Positions 1 to 8,501 of a stretch of 64,000 nt of DNA are shown in pieces. The first letter of the stretch is position 1, and each line of letters starts with the position of its first letter. The position numbers and the translations under genes are program-made. The notes under the pieces are model-generated. The model had not been told where the DNA came from, did not search any database, and was given only the letters and a program-made list of their open reading frames with translations. The stretch lies in assembly GCA_963831005.1 (NCBI GenBank), contig CAWHOW010000007.1, positions 284,053 to 348,052 of the forward strand, given 5' to 3'. Origin of the DNA: CAWHOW01 sp963831005. GTDB taxonomy: Bacteria; Bacteroidota; Bacteroidia; Bacteroidales; CG2-30-32-10.

Positions 1-2
1 CT

Positions 3-467
3 GCATCAGATATTAACCCTGATGATATAGAATCAATAAACGTTTTGAAAGGTGCTGCTGCTACAGCTCTTTATGGTTCAAGAGCTGCAAACGGGGTTAT
101 AATGATCACTACTAAAAAAGGTTCAAAAGCAGGTATTAAAAAGGGTCTTGGTATAACATTAAGTTCAAGTGTTAAAGTTGGATTCGTTGATAAAAGCACA
201 ATGCCAGATTATCAGCATGATTATGGCGCCGGTTATGGAGAATGGTACGGACCTAATCAGGATGCATATTTTAATACACTTACTTTTAATGGTGTTAACG
301 AAACCTGGGTTCCTACTACTGAAGATGCTTCTTTTGGCGCTCACTTTAATCCAAACTTAAAAGTTTACCAATGGGACGCTGTTGATCCTCAATCACCCAA
401 TTATCAAACACCTACCCATGGGTTGCAGCAAAGAATGGCCCTCTTTCATTTTTTAATCACCCTGTGA
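3..467 (+). CDS. SusC/RagA-type TonB-linked outer-membrane protein, N-terminal fragment (5' truncated, frameshifted)
   Basis: Reads in from the window edge with no start codon. The first 40 residues are the end of a TonB plug domain of the SusC/RagA family: the DIESINVLKGAAATALYGSR motif (about residues 8-27) followed by AANGVIMITTKKG. These receptors import glycans or peptides across the outer membrane together with a SusD lipoprotein, which follows downstream. The frame ends at 467, but the family-like sequence continues in another frame (A-K-N-G-P-L-S-F-F-N) read from about 427. One missing C in the CCC at 415-417 would restore a continuous T-P-W-V-A-A-K-N-G-P reading. The same protein therefore continues in the next entry; the break is probably a sequencing error. 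Confidence 0.9.
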   Translation, partial: ASDINPDDIESINVLKGAAATALYGSRAANGVIMITTKKGSKAGIKKGLGITLSSSVKVGFVDKSTMPDYQHDYGAGYGEWYGPNQDAYFNTLTFNGVNETWVPTTEDASFGAHFNPNLKVYQWDAVDPQSPNYQTPTHGLQQRMALFHFLITL

Positions 468-2689
468 CTACTGATAATACTCTTGCAATAGAAAATGCTA
501 CAGACCAGGGTTCATATAGGTTATCATATACAAATTATTATCAAAATGGTTTGATGCCAAATAGCGACTTGGATAAAAATAATATTTTAATGAATGGTAC
601 ATGGAAAGTTAGTGACAAACTAACTGCATCCGGCCAGGCAAATTATATTACCGAAACCGCTACCGGTAGAAATTCTACTGGGTACAGTGATAATATTATG
701 ACTTCGTTCCGCGAATGGTGTGAAACGAATGTTGATATGAAAGAACAACAGTCAATGTATAATCTTACAAAGAGAAATATTTGCTGGAACTATGCCGATC
801 CTACAAATCCCGGAACAGGTCCTATTTACTGGGATAATTATTACTGGACACGTTACGAAAATTATGAATCAGATGGAAGAAACCGTATACTTGGTAATGT
901 TTCGTTAGATTATAAAGTTACCAATTGGTTTGATATTTTTGGTCGTATGTCGGCTGATGATTATAGTGCTTTGCAGGAAGAGCGAAGAGCAGTTGGAAGT
1001 GTTGGAACTTCTTTCGGAGTTGGGAGTGGGCCTGACGGCAGTTTTAATATGCCCGAAGCTTCTTCAGGTTATCTGAGAAGAGATATTACTCATAGTGAAT
1101 ATAACTATGATGTAATGCTTAATTTTAACAAGGATATTACAAAAGATTTGAGTTTTAAAGGAATATTAGGTACGAACATCCGTAGAACTAATGATGACGA
1201 AGTAGTTGCTTCCACAAACGGAGGTTTGGTTGTACCCGAACTGTATTCTTTGCAAAACAGTGTTGGTCCATTACCTCTTACCAGAGAACTTGCTGAAAAA
1301 GTTGGCGTTAATGGAATCTATGCAAGTGCTTCTTTAGGATATAAAAATTATCTGTATTTAGATTTAACTGCCAGACAGGATCATTCATCAACATTACCTG
1401 TAGATAATGCAATTTATTATTATCCCTCTGTCTCAGGTAGTTTTGTTTTCTCAAATGTATTACCTGAATCAGATTGGCTTTCTTTCGGAAAAGTAAGGTT
1501 AAATTATGCTGAAGTTGGTAATAGTGCCTCATTCGATCAGTTAGTAGATAAATATAACATATTAACTCCAATGAACAGTTCCATCACTTCATTAGAAACA
1601 ACAAAGAGTGATTCCTTACTGAAACCGGAAAAAACTTCTAGCTGGGAAACTGGTCTTGAAATGTATTTCTTTAAAAGAAGGATTGGCTTTGATTTAGCTT
1701 TATACCAAACCAATACTATGAACCAGATTATGCCTCTTGCTGTTTCTCAGGCTACGGGTTATGTTTATAAAATTATTAATGCCGGTGAAATATCAAATAA
1801 AGGTATTGAGTTATCTTTAAATGGAACTCCTGTCAAGGGAAAAAATTTCGAATGGGATATTACAGTTAACTGGGCATTAAATAGAAACCAGGTTGTATCT
1901 TTATTACCAGGCGTTGAAAATATGCAATTGCAATCATACCAAGGTGGTGTTACTATTGATGCACATGTTGGACAGCCTTATGGTGTTATTGAGGGAACTG
2001 ATTATACATATAATAATGGTCAAAAAATTATTGATGCTGGTTCAGGTCTGCCGGTAGCAACCCCTACTTCCGATAATATTATTGGTCATGAAACCCCAAA
2101 CTGGACAGGCGGTATCAATAATACTTTCAAATACAAAAACTGGTCATTTAGTTTCCTTATTGATGTACAGGACGGAGGAGATATTTTCTCTCTGGATATG
2201 TACTATGGAATGGCTGATGGTATTTATCAGGAAACTGATTATACCAATGATCTTGGAAACCCGGTAAGAAATCCGCTTACATATACTGCCAGTGGAAGCT
2301 ATGCTCCTACCAGCGGTGGATATATTGAAAATGGAGTGAATGTTGATGCCAGCGGACATGTTACACCTAACAAGACAAGAGTTGATGCCAGCAGCACTTT
2401 AGGATTCGGATATCTTGTTGAGCCTAATAGCGCTTTTGTATACAGTGCAACTTATTGGAAACTACGAGAAGTAACATTGTCTTATTCTTTACCTGCTGAC
2501 CTTTTGAAGAAATGTTTTATAAAAGGAGCTACATTCAGTTTGGTTGCAGCTAATCCTTGGATAATATACAAAGCATTGCCTCATGCTGATCCTGAATCAG
2601 GTCTGGGAGCAGGCAATACACAGGGTTATTCTGTAGGTTCTTTGCCTTCAACACGTGATTTTGGTTTCAATCTTAAACTTAATTTTTAA
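464..2689 (+). CDS. SusC/RagA-type TonB-linked outer-membrane protein, beta-barrel part
   Basis: Continuation of the SusC-like receptor after the frameshift near 415; the GTG at 464 is only the first possible start in this frame and is unlikely to be a true start. The 741 residues are a TonB-dependent beta-barrel: alternating aromatic/polar strands, many N-W-F-D-I-F and Y-L-Y-L-D-L-T-A-R type strands, and the C-terminal strand R-D-F-G-F-N-L-K-L-N-F ending in phenylalanine, as expected for insertion by the BAM complex. It acts in the outer membrane as the TonB/ExbBD-energised transporter of a SusCD pair. The SusD gene starts 21 bp downstream, so the two are co-transcribed. The substrate cannot be read from sequence; no glycosidase or peptidase gene accompanies the pair in the window. 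Confidence 0.93.
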   Translation: MTTDNTLAIENATDQGSYRLSYTNYYQNGLMPNSDLDKNNILMNGTWKVSDKLTASGQANYITETATGRNSTGYSDNIMTSFREWCETNVDMKEQQSMYNLTKRNICWNYADPTNPGTGPIYWDNYYWTRYENYESDGRNRILGNVSLDYKVTNWFDIFGRMSADDYSALQEERRAVGSVGTSFGVGSGPDGSFNMPEASSGYLRRDITHSEYNYDVMLNFNKDITKDLSFKGILGTNIRRTNDDEVVASTNGGLVVPELYSLQNSVGPLPLTRELAEKVGVNGIYASASLGYKNYLYLDLTARQDHSSTLPVDNAIYYYPSVSGSFVFSNVLPESDWLSFGKVRLNYAEVGNSASFDQLVDKYNILTPMNSSITSLETTKSDSLLKPEKTSSWETGLEMYFFKRRIGFDLALYQTNTMNQIMPLAVSQATGYVYKIINAGEISNKGIELSLNGTPVKGKNFEWDITVNWALNRNQVVSLLPGVENMQLQSYQGGVTIDAHVGQPYGVIEGTDYTYNNGQKIIDAGSGLPVATPTSDNIIGHETPNWTGGINNTFKYKNWSFSFLIDVQDGGDIFSLDMYYGMADGIYQETDYTNDLGNPVRNPLTYTASGSYAPTSGGYIENGVNVDASGHVTPNKTRVDASSTLGFGYLVEPNSAFVYSATYWKLREVTLSYSLPADLLKKCFIKGATFSLVAANPWIIYKALPHADPESGLGAGNTQGYSVGSLPSTRDFGFNLKLNF

Positions 2690-2710
2690 TTTAACTTTAA
2701 ATTATATATC

Positions 2711-4231
2711 ATGAAAAAAATATTTGCAATATTGTTAGTCTTTTTAGTTTTTGCTTCCTGCAAAAAACTATCTGACCTGAACAAAAATATCAAAGACCCT
2801 ACAACTACTACTGGAGAATCTCTGTTTACAGGTGCCCAGAAAGCATTTTTTGACCAGATGACTACTTCCAATGTTAATCTTAACATTTGGAGACTGATGG
2901 ACCAGTATTGGAATGAAACAACTTACGATGACGAAGCTAATTACAACTTAGTAGAACGTTCAATTCCGGATAATCATTGGAATGTAATTTATGTAAGTGT
3001 TCTTAAGAACCTTAGTCAGGCAACAAAAATCATTACTTCTACTTCATATCCTGATGATCCAAGCCCTACAATAAAGCAAAATAAATTAGCTATTATTGAT
3101 GTGTTGGCAGTTCATGCATGGAGTACGCTTGTTGAAACATTTGGTGATATTCCTTATTCCCAGGCGCTCGATATCACCAATGTTCTTCCTAAATATGATG
3201 ATGGAAAAACTGTTTATGAAGCCTTAATTACAAGGTTGAACGCTGATATCACTACTTTGGAAAACAATTTAACTGCATTTCCTGCTGGAGTTGGTTTCGC
3301 CACAGCTGATAATGTTTATGGAAACAATCCTGAAGGAGATTTAACATGCTGGATTAAATATGCAAATTCACTGAGATTAAGAATGGGTATGTTACTTGCT
3401 GATTGTGACCAATCTTTTTCAGTTACAACAGTAAATGCTTCAGCAGCCGACCTTACAAAATTAATTCAGTCAAATTCTGAAAATTGTGTAATGAATTATT
3501 TAGGTTCATCACCGAATACTAACCCTATGTATGAAGACCAGGTTGCCAGTGGCAGACACGATTTTGTTGCAGCTGTGACTGTTATTGACACTATGGTAAA
3601 CTGGAATGACCCCAGGTTGCCTTTATATTTCACTACAGTTGATACCGGCGCTTCAAATACTCCTGCATATATTGGAGCTCAGATTGGGTTAAATGGTTTT
3701 TACCTTGATTTTTCAAATGGCGCTACTATTATGTGGACTCCTACTTTCCCGGGGACAATGTTTGAGTATTCAGAAGTAGAATTTCTATTGGCTGAAGCAT
3801 GTGCCAGAGGTGGATATTCTGTTGGTGGCACTGCTGCTATACACTACGCAAATGCTATAACAGCTTCTATAGAATATTGGGGTGGAACCGCTGGTCAAGC
3901 TACAACTTATCTTACACAACCACAGGTTGTATACAATCCGGCAAATTGGAAAGAAAGTATTGGTATGCAACAATGGCTAGCTTATTATAACCGTGGTTTC
4001 GACGGTTGGACTGAGTTAAGAAAAATGCAGTATCCTGTATTGCAACCTGGTGTTAATGCTTTAAGCGCGTTCCCTGTTCGTTTTACTTATCCAATAGAAG
4101 AACAAACTTTAAATGGAGCAAACTACACAGCAGCATCTGCTCATATTGGTGGTGATGCTGTTACTACTACGCTTTTTTTCTGGACATCTTTACCACAATA
4201 TACTAAAATTAGGGCAACAAGGAAAAGATAA
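2711..4231 (+). CDS. SusD/RagB-family outer-membrane lipoprotein (SusD-like_2 type)
   Basis: Surface lipoprotein that captures substrate and lids the SusC-like transporter encoded just upstream. The signal peptide ends in F-A-S-C with lipidated Cys17. The body has the helical TPR-like fold of the family, with the segment L-A-V-H-A-W-S-T-L-V-E-T-F-G-D-I-P-Y-S-Q typical of the SusD-like_2 branch. Length (506 aa) is normal. The last residues (T-S-L-P-Q-Y-T-K-I-R-A-T-R-K-R) look wrong for the family: adding one G in TGGACATC near 4182 gives F-F-W-D-I-F-T-T-I-Y and a stop at 4204-4206, a more usual ending. I infer a one-base error there. A terminator hairpin follows. Confidence 0.93.
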   Translation: MKKIFAILLVFLVFASCKKLSDLNKNIKDPTTTTGESLFTGAQKAFFDQMTTSNVNLNIWRLMDQYWNETTYDDEANYNLVERSIPDNHWNVIYVSVLKNLSQATKIITSTSYPDDPSPTIKQNKLAIIDVLAVHAWSTLVETFGDIPYSQALDITNVLPKYDDGKTVYEALITRLNADITTLENNLTAFPAGVGFATADNVYGNNPEGDLTCWIKYANSLRLRMGMLLADCDQSFSVTTVNASAADLTKLIQSNSENCVMNYLGSSPNTNPMYEDQVASGRHDFVAAVTVIDTMVNWNDPRLPLYFTTVDTGASNTPAYIGAQIGLNGFYLDFSNGATIMWTPTFPGTMFEYSEVEFLLAEACARGGYSVGGTAAIHYANAITASIEYWGGTAGQATTYLTQPQVVYNPANWKESIGMQQWLAYYNRGFDGWTELRKMQYPVLQPGVNALSAFPVRFTYPIEEQTLNGANYTAASAHIGGDAVTTTLFFWTSLPQYTKIRATRKR

Positions 4232-4252
4232 AAATCGGTAGAGTTTATTTTT

Positions 4253-4292
4253 TATAAAAAAGGGAAAGCATTTGTTTTCCCTTTTTTTCTTG
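4253..4292 (+). terminator. Rho-independent terminator after susCD
   Basis: The A-rich stem AAAAGGGAAA pairs with TTTTCCCTTT around the loop GCATTTG and is followed by a T run. It lies about 25 bp after the SusD stop codon and closes the susCD transcription unit. Confidence 0.8.
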
Positions 4293-4337
4293 GTTTCTCT
4301 CGTCCTGAAATAAGTTGTCACACAAACAACTTAAAAT

Positions 4338-4715
4338 ATGGAAACACAAACGATAGAAAAGAAGAAGCGTAGCCAACGAGATTACAGTTTGTCCTTTAAA
4401 CTACAAGTAATAGGGGAAATAGAAAGAGGGGAACTGAATTATGCACAGGCGGACCGGAAGTATGGGATCAAGGGCCATTGCACAATATCAAAATGGGTAA
4501 AAAAACATAGTACCTTTGATTGGAAAGAACTACCAACTATGATTCACAAGAAAACGCCGGAACAACGAATAAAAGAACTGGAAACACTCCTGGCAGCAGA
4601 GAAAGAAAAGGTTCATGTTTTAAATATTGCAATTGATTTAGCAGATGATCTATTAAAAACAGATATTCGAAAAAAGTATTTACCCAAACAATCAAAAAAG
4701 CAAAAGCCCCAATAA
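4338..4715 (+). CDS. IS3-family transposase OrfA (helix-turn-helix protein)
   Basis: 125-residue OrfA. Residues about 12-55 form the IS3/IS911-type helix-turn-helix that binds the element ends (R-D-Y-S-L-S-F-K, with C-T-I-S-K-W-V-K-K in the recognition helix region). Residues about 75-108 form a leucine-zipper-like coiled coil for multimerisation. The gene ends at 4715 while OrfB is read in the -1 frame. A perfect slippery heptamer A-AAA-AAG lies in the correct phase at 4694-4700, 12 nt before the OrfA stop. As in other IS3 elements, ribosomes slipping there would produce the OrfAB transposase. Confidence 0.92.
   Translation: METQTIEKKKRSQRDYSLSFKLQVIGEIERGELNYAQADRKYGIKGHCTISKWVKKHSTFDWKELPTMIHKKTPEQRIKELETLLAAEKEKVHVLNIAIDLADDLLKTDIRKKYLPKQSKKQKPQ
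4694..4700 (+). promoter_or_regulatory. Programmed -1 ribosomal frameshift site (A AAA AAG)
   Basis: The heptamer is phased on OrfA codons AAA (4695-4697) and AAG (4698-4700). Slippage by -1 enters a frame that is open through 4691-5119 and reads directly into OrfB (I-K-K-A-K-A-P-I-I-G-I-K-G-I-S-K-L-F). This is the canonical IS3-family signal for making the fused transposase. Confidence 0.85.
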
Positions 4716-5119
4716 TAGGAATTAAGGGAATAAGCAAGTTGTTTGGGGTTAGCAGACAATCCTATTACAAATATAAATTGAGTAGAATAAAAAGAAATGT
4801 TGACTTATTAAAGGTAAGGGATATTGTTATGCGAATACGTTGTAATATGCCCAGAATAGGAACACGCAAACTGTATTATATAATCAAACCTGAATTGGAT
4901 GATTTAAATATTAAAATGGGAAGAGACGTATTATTCAACTTTTTAAGAGCAGAACAATTACTCATAAAGCCAAAAAGAAACTATGTAAAAACGACAAATT
5001 CAAAACATTGGATGAAGAAATATCCTAATCTTATTAGAGACATAGAAGTTACAAAGCCTGAACAGCTTTGGGTTAGCGATATTACTTACATTAAAACTGA
5101 TTATGGACATGAGTATTTA

Positions 5120-6296
5120 TACTTTACACGGGATAAATTTCCGCAGTTTGATTTTGAAAAAATTGGAACTTGAGTGTCAATAAATTTTTTAAATCAGAGT
5201 TGTATCTATGATTAACAGTTTGAAAAAATCCATTAATGGCATCATGAAACTTAGAAGGTGTTTCATAATATTTTGCGTATAACATTTTTTTCTTTGTGAA
5301 CTTCCATAATCGTTCAATAATATTCAAATTGGGAGAATATGAAGGTAAAAACAAGAGTGTTATTCCTAATTCTTTAGCTGTGTTTTCAACCAATTTGCAA
5401 TGCTGATAACGCGCATTATCCAAAACAATTTTCAGGGGCAAATCCACATAAAGTTCTCGAAGTTGCTTTAAAAATGCAACAATAGTTTCGGCACTTATAA
5501 AAGAAGTATTGCTCAATGTAATAACTTCTTTCGTGATAGAATTTACAGCACCCAATACATTGATTCTATTGCGTCCCGAAGATGCTTTTATAAACAAGCG
5601 CGTCATGCACCACAAGGCACAAATAAAAGGTTGTAATATAAAATGTGCTGCATCCACAAAAAATAAATGGCATTCTCCGTTTTGTGCTTCTTTAATCGCT
5701 GGTTCTAATGTTGTTTTCATCCATTGCCGTTGTTTTTCAACATCTGCTTTTGCGGGAATATGTCCTGCTTTGATGTAATGCAAACCGTGCCGTTTCATAA
5801 AAGAACGTACCTGTGAAGGACTCCGGCTGATACCTGTCATAGCCTCAATACGCGATTTTGCTTCGTTAACACTCATCGGTGGCTGTTCTATAAAAGATTT
5901 CAATATACTTTCTGCATGGTTTTCCAATCTGCTTTTATTTGTGCCATAGTTGATCCCGCAAAGAACATCAAAGCCGCCTTCCTGATAGCGATGAACCCAA
6001 TCGCCTACAGAATCCCGATTTAATCCAACCAAAGTTCCTATCATTTCATTTGACATATTAGTTGTTGCCTTGAGGTATACCGCATGTATTCTTTTCTGAA
6101 TAATTGGACATGGATAATAATATCTTTCATATTTTAGCTTTTGAATTTCAGTTTCACTGAGATTTATTTGAAGCATATCATTAGTTTGTTGGTACAATCT
6201 AATTTGATATGCTTCTTCTTTTATTTTACATTCGTTCTCTCTAAATTATTAACTTTGTTCTGTTAATTTTTGCGGAAATTTATCCCGTTTGCAGTA
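5120..6296 (-). mobile_element. IS630-family insertion sequence nested in IS3 orfB
   Basis: A 1,177-bp element with 26-bp terminal inverted repeats at 5120-5145 and 6271-6296 (23 of 26 matching; outer bases TACT, inner shared block ACGGGATAAATTTCCGCA). It is flanked by the TA target duplication typical of IS630/Tc1 elements (5118-5119 and 6297-6298). Excision on these boundaries restores the host transposase reading frame, which confirms the ends. It encodes one transposase on the minus strand. Confidence 0.9.
5124..6197 (-). CDS. IS630-family transposase
   Basis: A 357-residue single-ORF transposase. Residues about 30-140 hold the two helix-turn-helix/winged-helix modules that bind the ends (M-I-G-T-L-V-G-L-N-R-D-S-V-G-D-W-V-H-R-Y). 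The RNase H-like DDE domain follows: D182 in F-F-V-D-A-A-H-F, D260 in I-V-L-D-N-A-R-Y-Q-H, and E295 in S-P-N-L-N-I-I-E-R-L-W-K. All catalytic residues are present and the frame is intact, so this copy could be active. The stop codon lies inside the left terminal inverted repeat, a compact arrangement common in the family. Confidence 0.95.
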   Translation of the reverse strand: MYQQTNDMLQINLSETEIQKLKYERYYYPCPIIQKRIHAVYLKATTNMSNEMIGTLVGLNRDSVGDWVHRYQEGGFDVLCGINYGTNKSRLENHAESILKSFIEQPPMSVNEAKSRIEAMTGISRSPSQVRSFMKRHGLHYIKAGHIPAKADVEKQRQWMKTTLEPAIKEAQNGECHLFFVDAAHFILQPFICALWCMTRLFIKASSGRNRINVLGAVNSITKEVITLSNTSFISAETIVAFLKQLRELYVDLPLKIVLDNARYQHCKLVENTAKELGITLLFLPSYSPNLNIIERLWKFTKKKMLYAKYYETPSKFHDAINGFFQTVNHRYNSDLKNLLTLKFQFFQNQTAEIYPV

Positions 6297-6821
6297 TAAG
6301 TTTGATCACTGATGCTTACTCAAAGAAAATCATGGGTTATGAGCTCTTAGATAATCTGAGTACAGAAGGTCCTTTGAGAGCTTTAGAATCGGCATTAAAA
6401 AACAGAAAATATACTCATGAATTAATTCATCATTCAGATAGAGGTTTGCAATATTGTTCGTCTGATTATGTAGAAAAACTCATAGCAAATAAAATAAAAA
6501 TTAGTATGACCGAAAATGGAGATCCATATGAAAATGCCATTGCTGAAAGGATAAACGGTATTTTAAAATATGAATTCTTAATAATAGATGGCTTTAGAAA
6601 TCATCTTCAAGCAATAGAAGTAATTAAAGAATCAATTAACATTTATAATGAAAGGAGGCCTCATCTAAGTTGTCATATGTTAACACCTAACAAGGCACAT
6701 TTGCAACAAATAATAAAATTGAAAAAATGGAAGAAAAAAACCTCAAAAGATTTTTCTTCTGAGGTTAATTATTTATCTAATTTTATAATCTAATCCGTGT
6801 CAACTTTTTTCAGGACTAGAC

Positions 6822-6940
6822 ACTTCGATTATGATTGAATACGATTTACACGTATGCGAATGAGCTTCGCAAGCTTAGGAATACGATTCACACGTTTACA
6901 AATTACATTCGCAAGTTTAGGAATACGTTTCGCGTCCTTT
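6822..6940. repeat. Two-and-a-half copies of the dispersed 42-bp repeat (same family as 57.7 kb)
   Basis: After a lead-in TCGATTATGATTGAATACG come two complete 42-bp units, each starting GAATACGATT, passing through CACGTNTNC and TTCGCAAG, and ending TTAG, plus a partial third. The lead-in closely matches the start of the long array at 57,773. The repeat begins directly at the right end of the IS3 element. Confidence 0.8.
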
Positions 6941-7236
6941 CAAACAAAGCTTGAATCATTGATTGCCCCTGCCCAAAAGGAAGCAAATTGATTATTAATA
7001 TACAATTTATAAAGAACATTTGAAAATTCGCCACCCTTCAGGCTTAAGGGGCTAAGCAAATTTTCAATTTCAGACAAATTCTTTCCATTATCCTATTTCA
7101 TAAAAAATCATAAAAGGACTACAACTGCGTATTAGCCGACACAATATTTCCTTTCATTTGCGGTTAATACCTGTAACAAATAGTGCTTTTACTTCGTCAC
7201 AGATAAGTCCATGAAATATTCACCTAAATCCGATTT
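6941..7236. other. Intergenic DNA without a recognisable gene
   Basis: Contains a short GC-richer stretch at 7,028-7,065 (AATTCGCCACCCTTCAGG) that resembles part of the inverted-repeat element at 33,056-33,175. The rest is AT-rich spacer leading to the gene at 7,237. I see no RNA gene or terminator. Confidence 0.5.
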
Positions 7237-8493
7237 ATGAAAAGGCTACCGGCTTTATTGGTTCTGCTAATGGTTACAGCCATTACAAAACACTCTTTTT
7301 CGCAAGACACCCTTAAGAATGACAGTGCCAGGGAACATGCACTGAAAGTGTTTTTCTATTGCCCTGCATGCGATATGGATTATGTTAGGAAAGAAATAAC
7401 TTTTGTAAATTATGTTCGCGACCAAAAAGATGCGCAGTTATATATTCTTGAAAGCGCCATGACCAATGGCAGCGGCGGAAGCGAATATTCCATATATTTT
7501 ATAGGTCAGAAAGAATTTAAAGGAAAGAATGATACTCTTAAATTCTCAACTTCTCCCAACAATACTCCGGATGAAGCACGCAAAATGGGAAATCAGGTAT
7601 TAAAGGAAGGCATGATGTATTATGTTGCCCACACTCCGCTGGCAAAGGATATTAGTATTGATTATGAAACAAAATCAGCGCCTGAGGCAGTTAAGGACCC
7701 CTGGAAAAGCTGGGTGTACACAATAAACGGGATCACTTATTTTAACGGTCAGCAAGATGTTAAGGTCGAAAATCTATATGGCTCTATTGATGCATCAAAA
7801 ACTACTGAGAAATTCAGGACAGATATTAGTGCTTTTTATAATTATTACGACGGGAGATATCAAATTTCCGATTCATCATCAGTTAATTGTTCATTTAATA
7901 ATAAGGGTTTTAACTGGCTCGCCGTAAAAAGCTTAGGTGAACACTGGTCAGCAGGAGGGTTTGCATGCGTTAATGCCAGCACATTCAGCAATATCAAACT
8001 TCATTATGCATTATTTCCCGCCGTGGAATACAATCTTTATAAATACAGCGAATCTACGCGGCATCAGCTACGATTTTTGTACCAGATAGGCGGAAATTAT
8101 TTTCAATATATAGATACTACAATTTACAACAAAATAAAGCAAACCCTGTTTACTCATACACTTACCATTGCATATAAAGTTATTGAGAAATGGGGTTCCA
8201 TTTCCACTTCATTAAGCAGCAATCAATATTTATACGACCTCACCAAATACGACCTGTCGTTAAATACTTCATTAAATGTGCGAATATTTAAAGGATTATC
8301 ATTTAATGTGAACGGGCAGGTTTGCCTTGTGCACGATCAGTTAAGTTTGCCAGCTGCAGGAGCTACCGAGGCCGAGATACTTACAGGAGTTGAATTGCTT
8401 GCATCCACCTACACTTATTGGGTAAATGCAGGACTTACCTACACTTTCGGTTCTATTTACAATAATGTGGTGAATCCCAGGTTTGCAAACTAA
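7237..8493 (+). CDS. Secreted or outer-membrane protein of unknown function with a CxxC-containing N-terminal domain
   Basis: 418 residues. Residues 1-22 form a signal peptide ending at S-F-S-Q. The N-terminal part has the run F-Y-C-P-A-C-D-M-D-Y-V-R-K-E-I-T-F-V-N-Y-V-R-D (Cys pair about residues 46-49), a pattern I recall from Bacteroidota proteins that carry no functional name. From about residue 190 to the end the sequence alternates like amphipathic beta strands (Y-N-Y-Y-D-G-R-Y-Q-I, Y-T-Y-W-V-N-A-G-L-T-Y-T-F-G), suggesting a small outer-membrane barrel. It stands alone on the plus strand and converges with the next gene 8 bp downstream. No function is proposed; outer-membrane location is an inference. 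Confidence 0.8.
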   Translation: MKRLPALLVLLMVTAITKHSFSQDTLKNDSAREHALKVFFYCPACDMDYVRKEITFVNYVRDQKDAQLYILESAMTNGSGGSEYSIYFIGQKEFKGKNDTLKFSTSPNNTPDEARKMGNQVLKEGMMYYVAHTPLAKDISIDYETKSAPEAVKDPWKSWVYTINGITYFNGQQDVKVENLYGSIDASKTTEKFRTDISAFYNYYDGRYQISDSSSVNCSFNNKGFNWLAVKSLGEHWSAGGFACVNASTFSNIKLHYALFPAVEYNLYKYSESTRHQLRFLYQIGGNYFQYIDTTIYNKIKQTLFTHTLTIAYKVIEKWGSISTSLSSNQYLYDLTKYDLSLNTSLNVRIFKGLSFNVNGQVCLVHDQLSLPAAGATEAEILTGVELLASTYTYWVNAGLTYTFGSIYNNVVNPRFAN

Positions 8494-8501
8494 TTGAGCA
8501 T

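Larger units (their letters stand above)
4703..6793 (+). pseudogene. IS3-family transposase OrfB (DDE integrase core), split by an IS630-family insertion
   Basis: The two halves are 4703-5119 and 6299-6793. The first half carries the HTH_21 segment (I-G-T-R-K-L-Y-Y-I-I) and the first catalytic aspartate in W-V-S-D-I-T-Y. The second half carries the second aspartate in H-H-S-D-R-G-L-Q-Y and the catalytic glutamate in N-A-I-A-E-R-I-N-G-I-L-K. Removing the 1,179 bp (1,177-bp element plus one TA copy) rejoins the halves in frame as G-H-E-Y-L-S-L-I-T-D-A-Y-S-K-K, the standard family motif, so the gene was intact when the second element landed. OrfB has no start of its own near its beginning (the TTG at 4739 is a poor candidate) and is expected to be made by frameshifting from OrfA. 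The interruption inactivates this copy. Confidence 0.9.
4302..6816 (+). mobile_element. IS3-family insertion sequence, interrupted by an IS630-family element
   Basis: The ends are 20-bp imperfect inverted repeats: GTCCTGAAATAAGTTGTCAC at 4302-4321 and its partner at 6797-6816 (18 of 20 matching after reverse complement). Between them lie orfA, orfB in a -1 frame, and an IS630-family element inserted in orfB. Without the insert the element would be about 1,336 bp, a normal IS3-family size. I see no convincing target-site duplication next to the ends (TCTCTC left, TAGACA right), so the duplication has decayed or the exact termini differ slightly. The right end abuts a copy of the dispersed 42-bp repeat. 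Confidence 0.9.
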
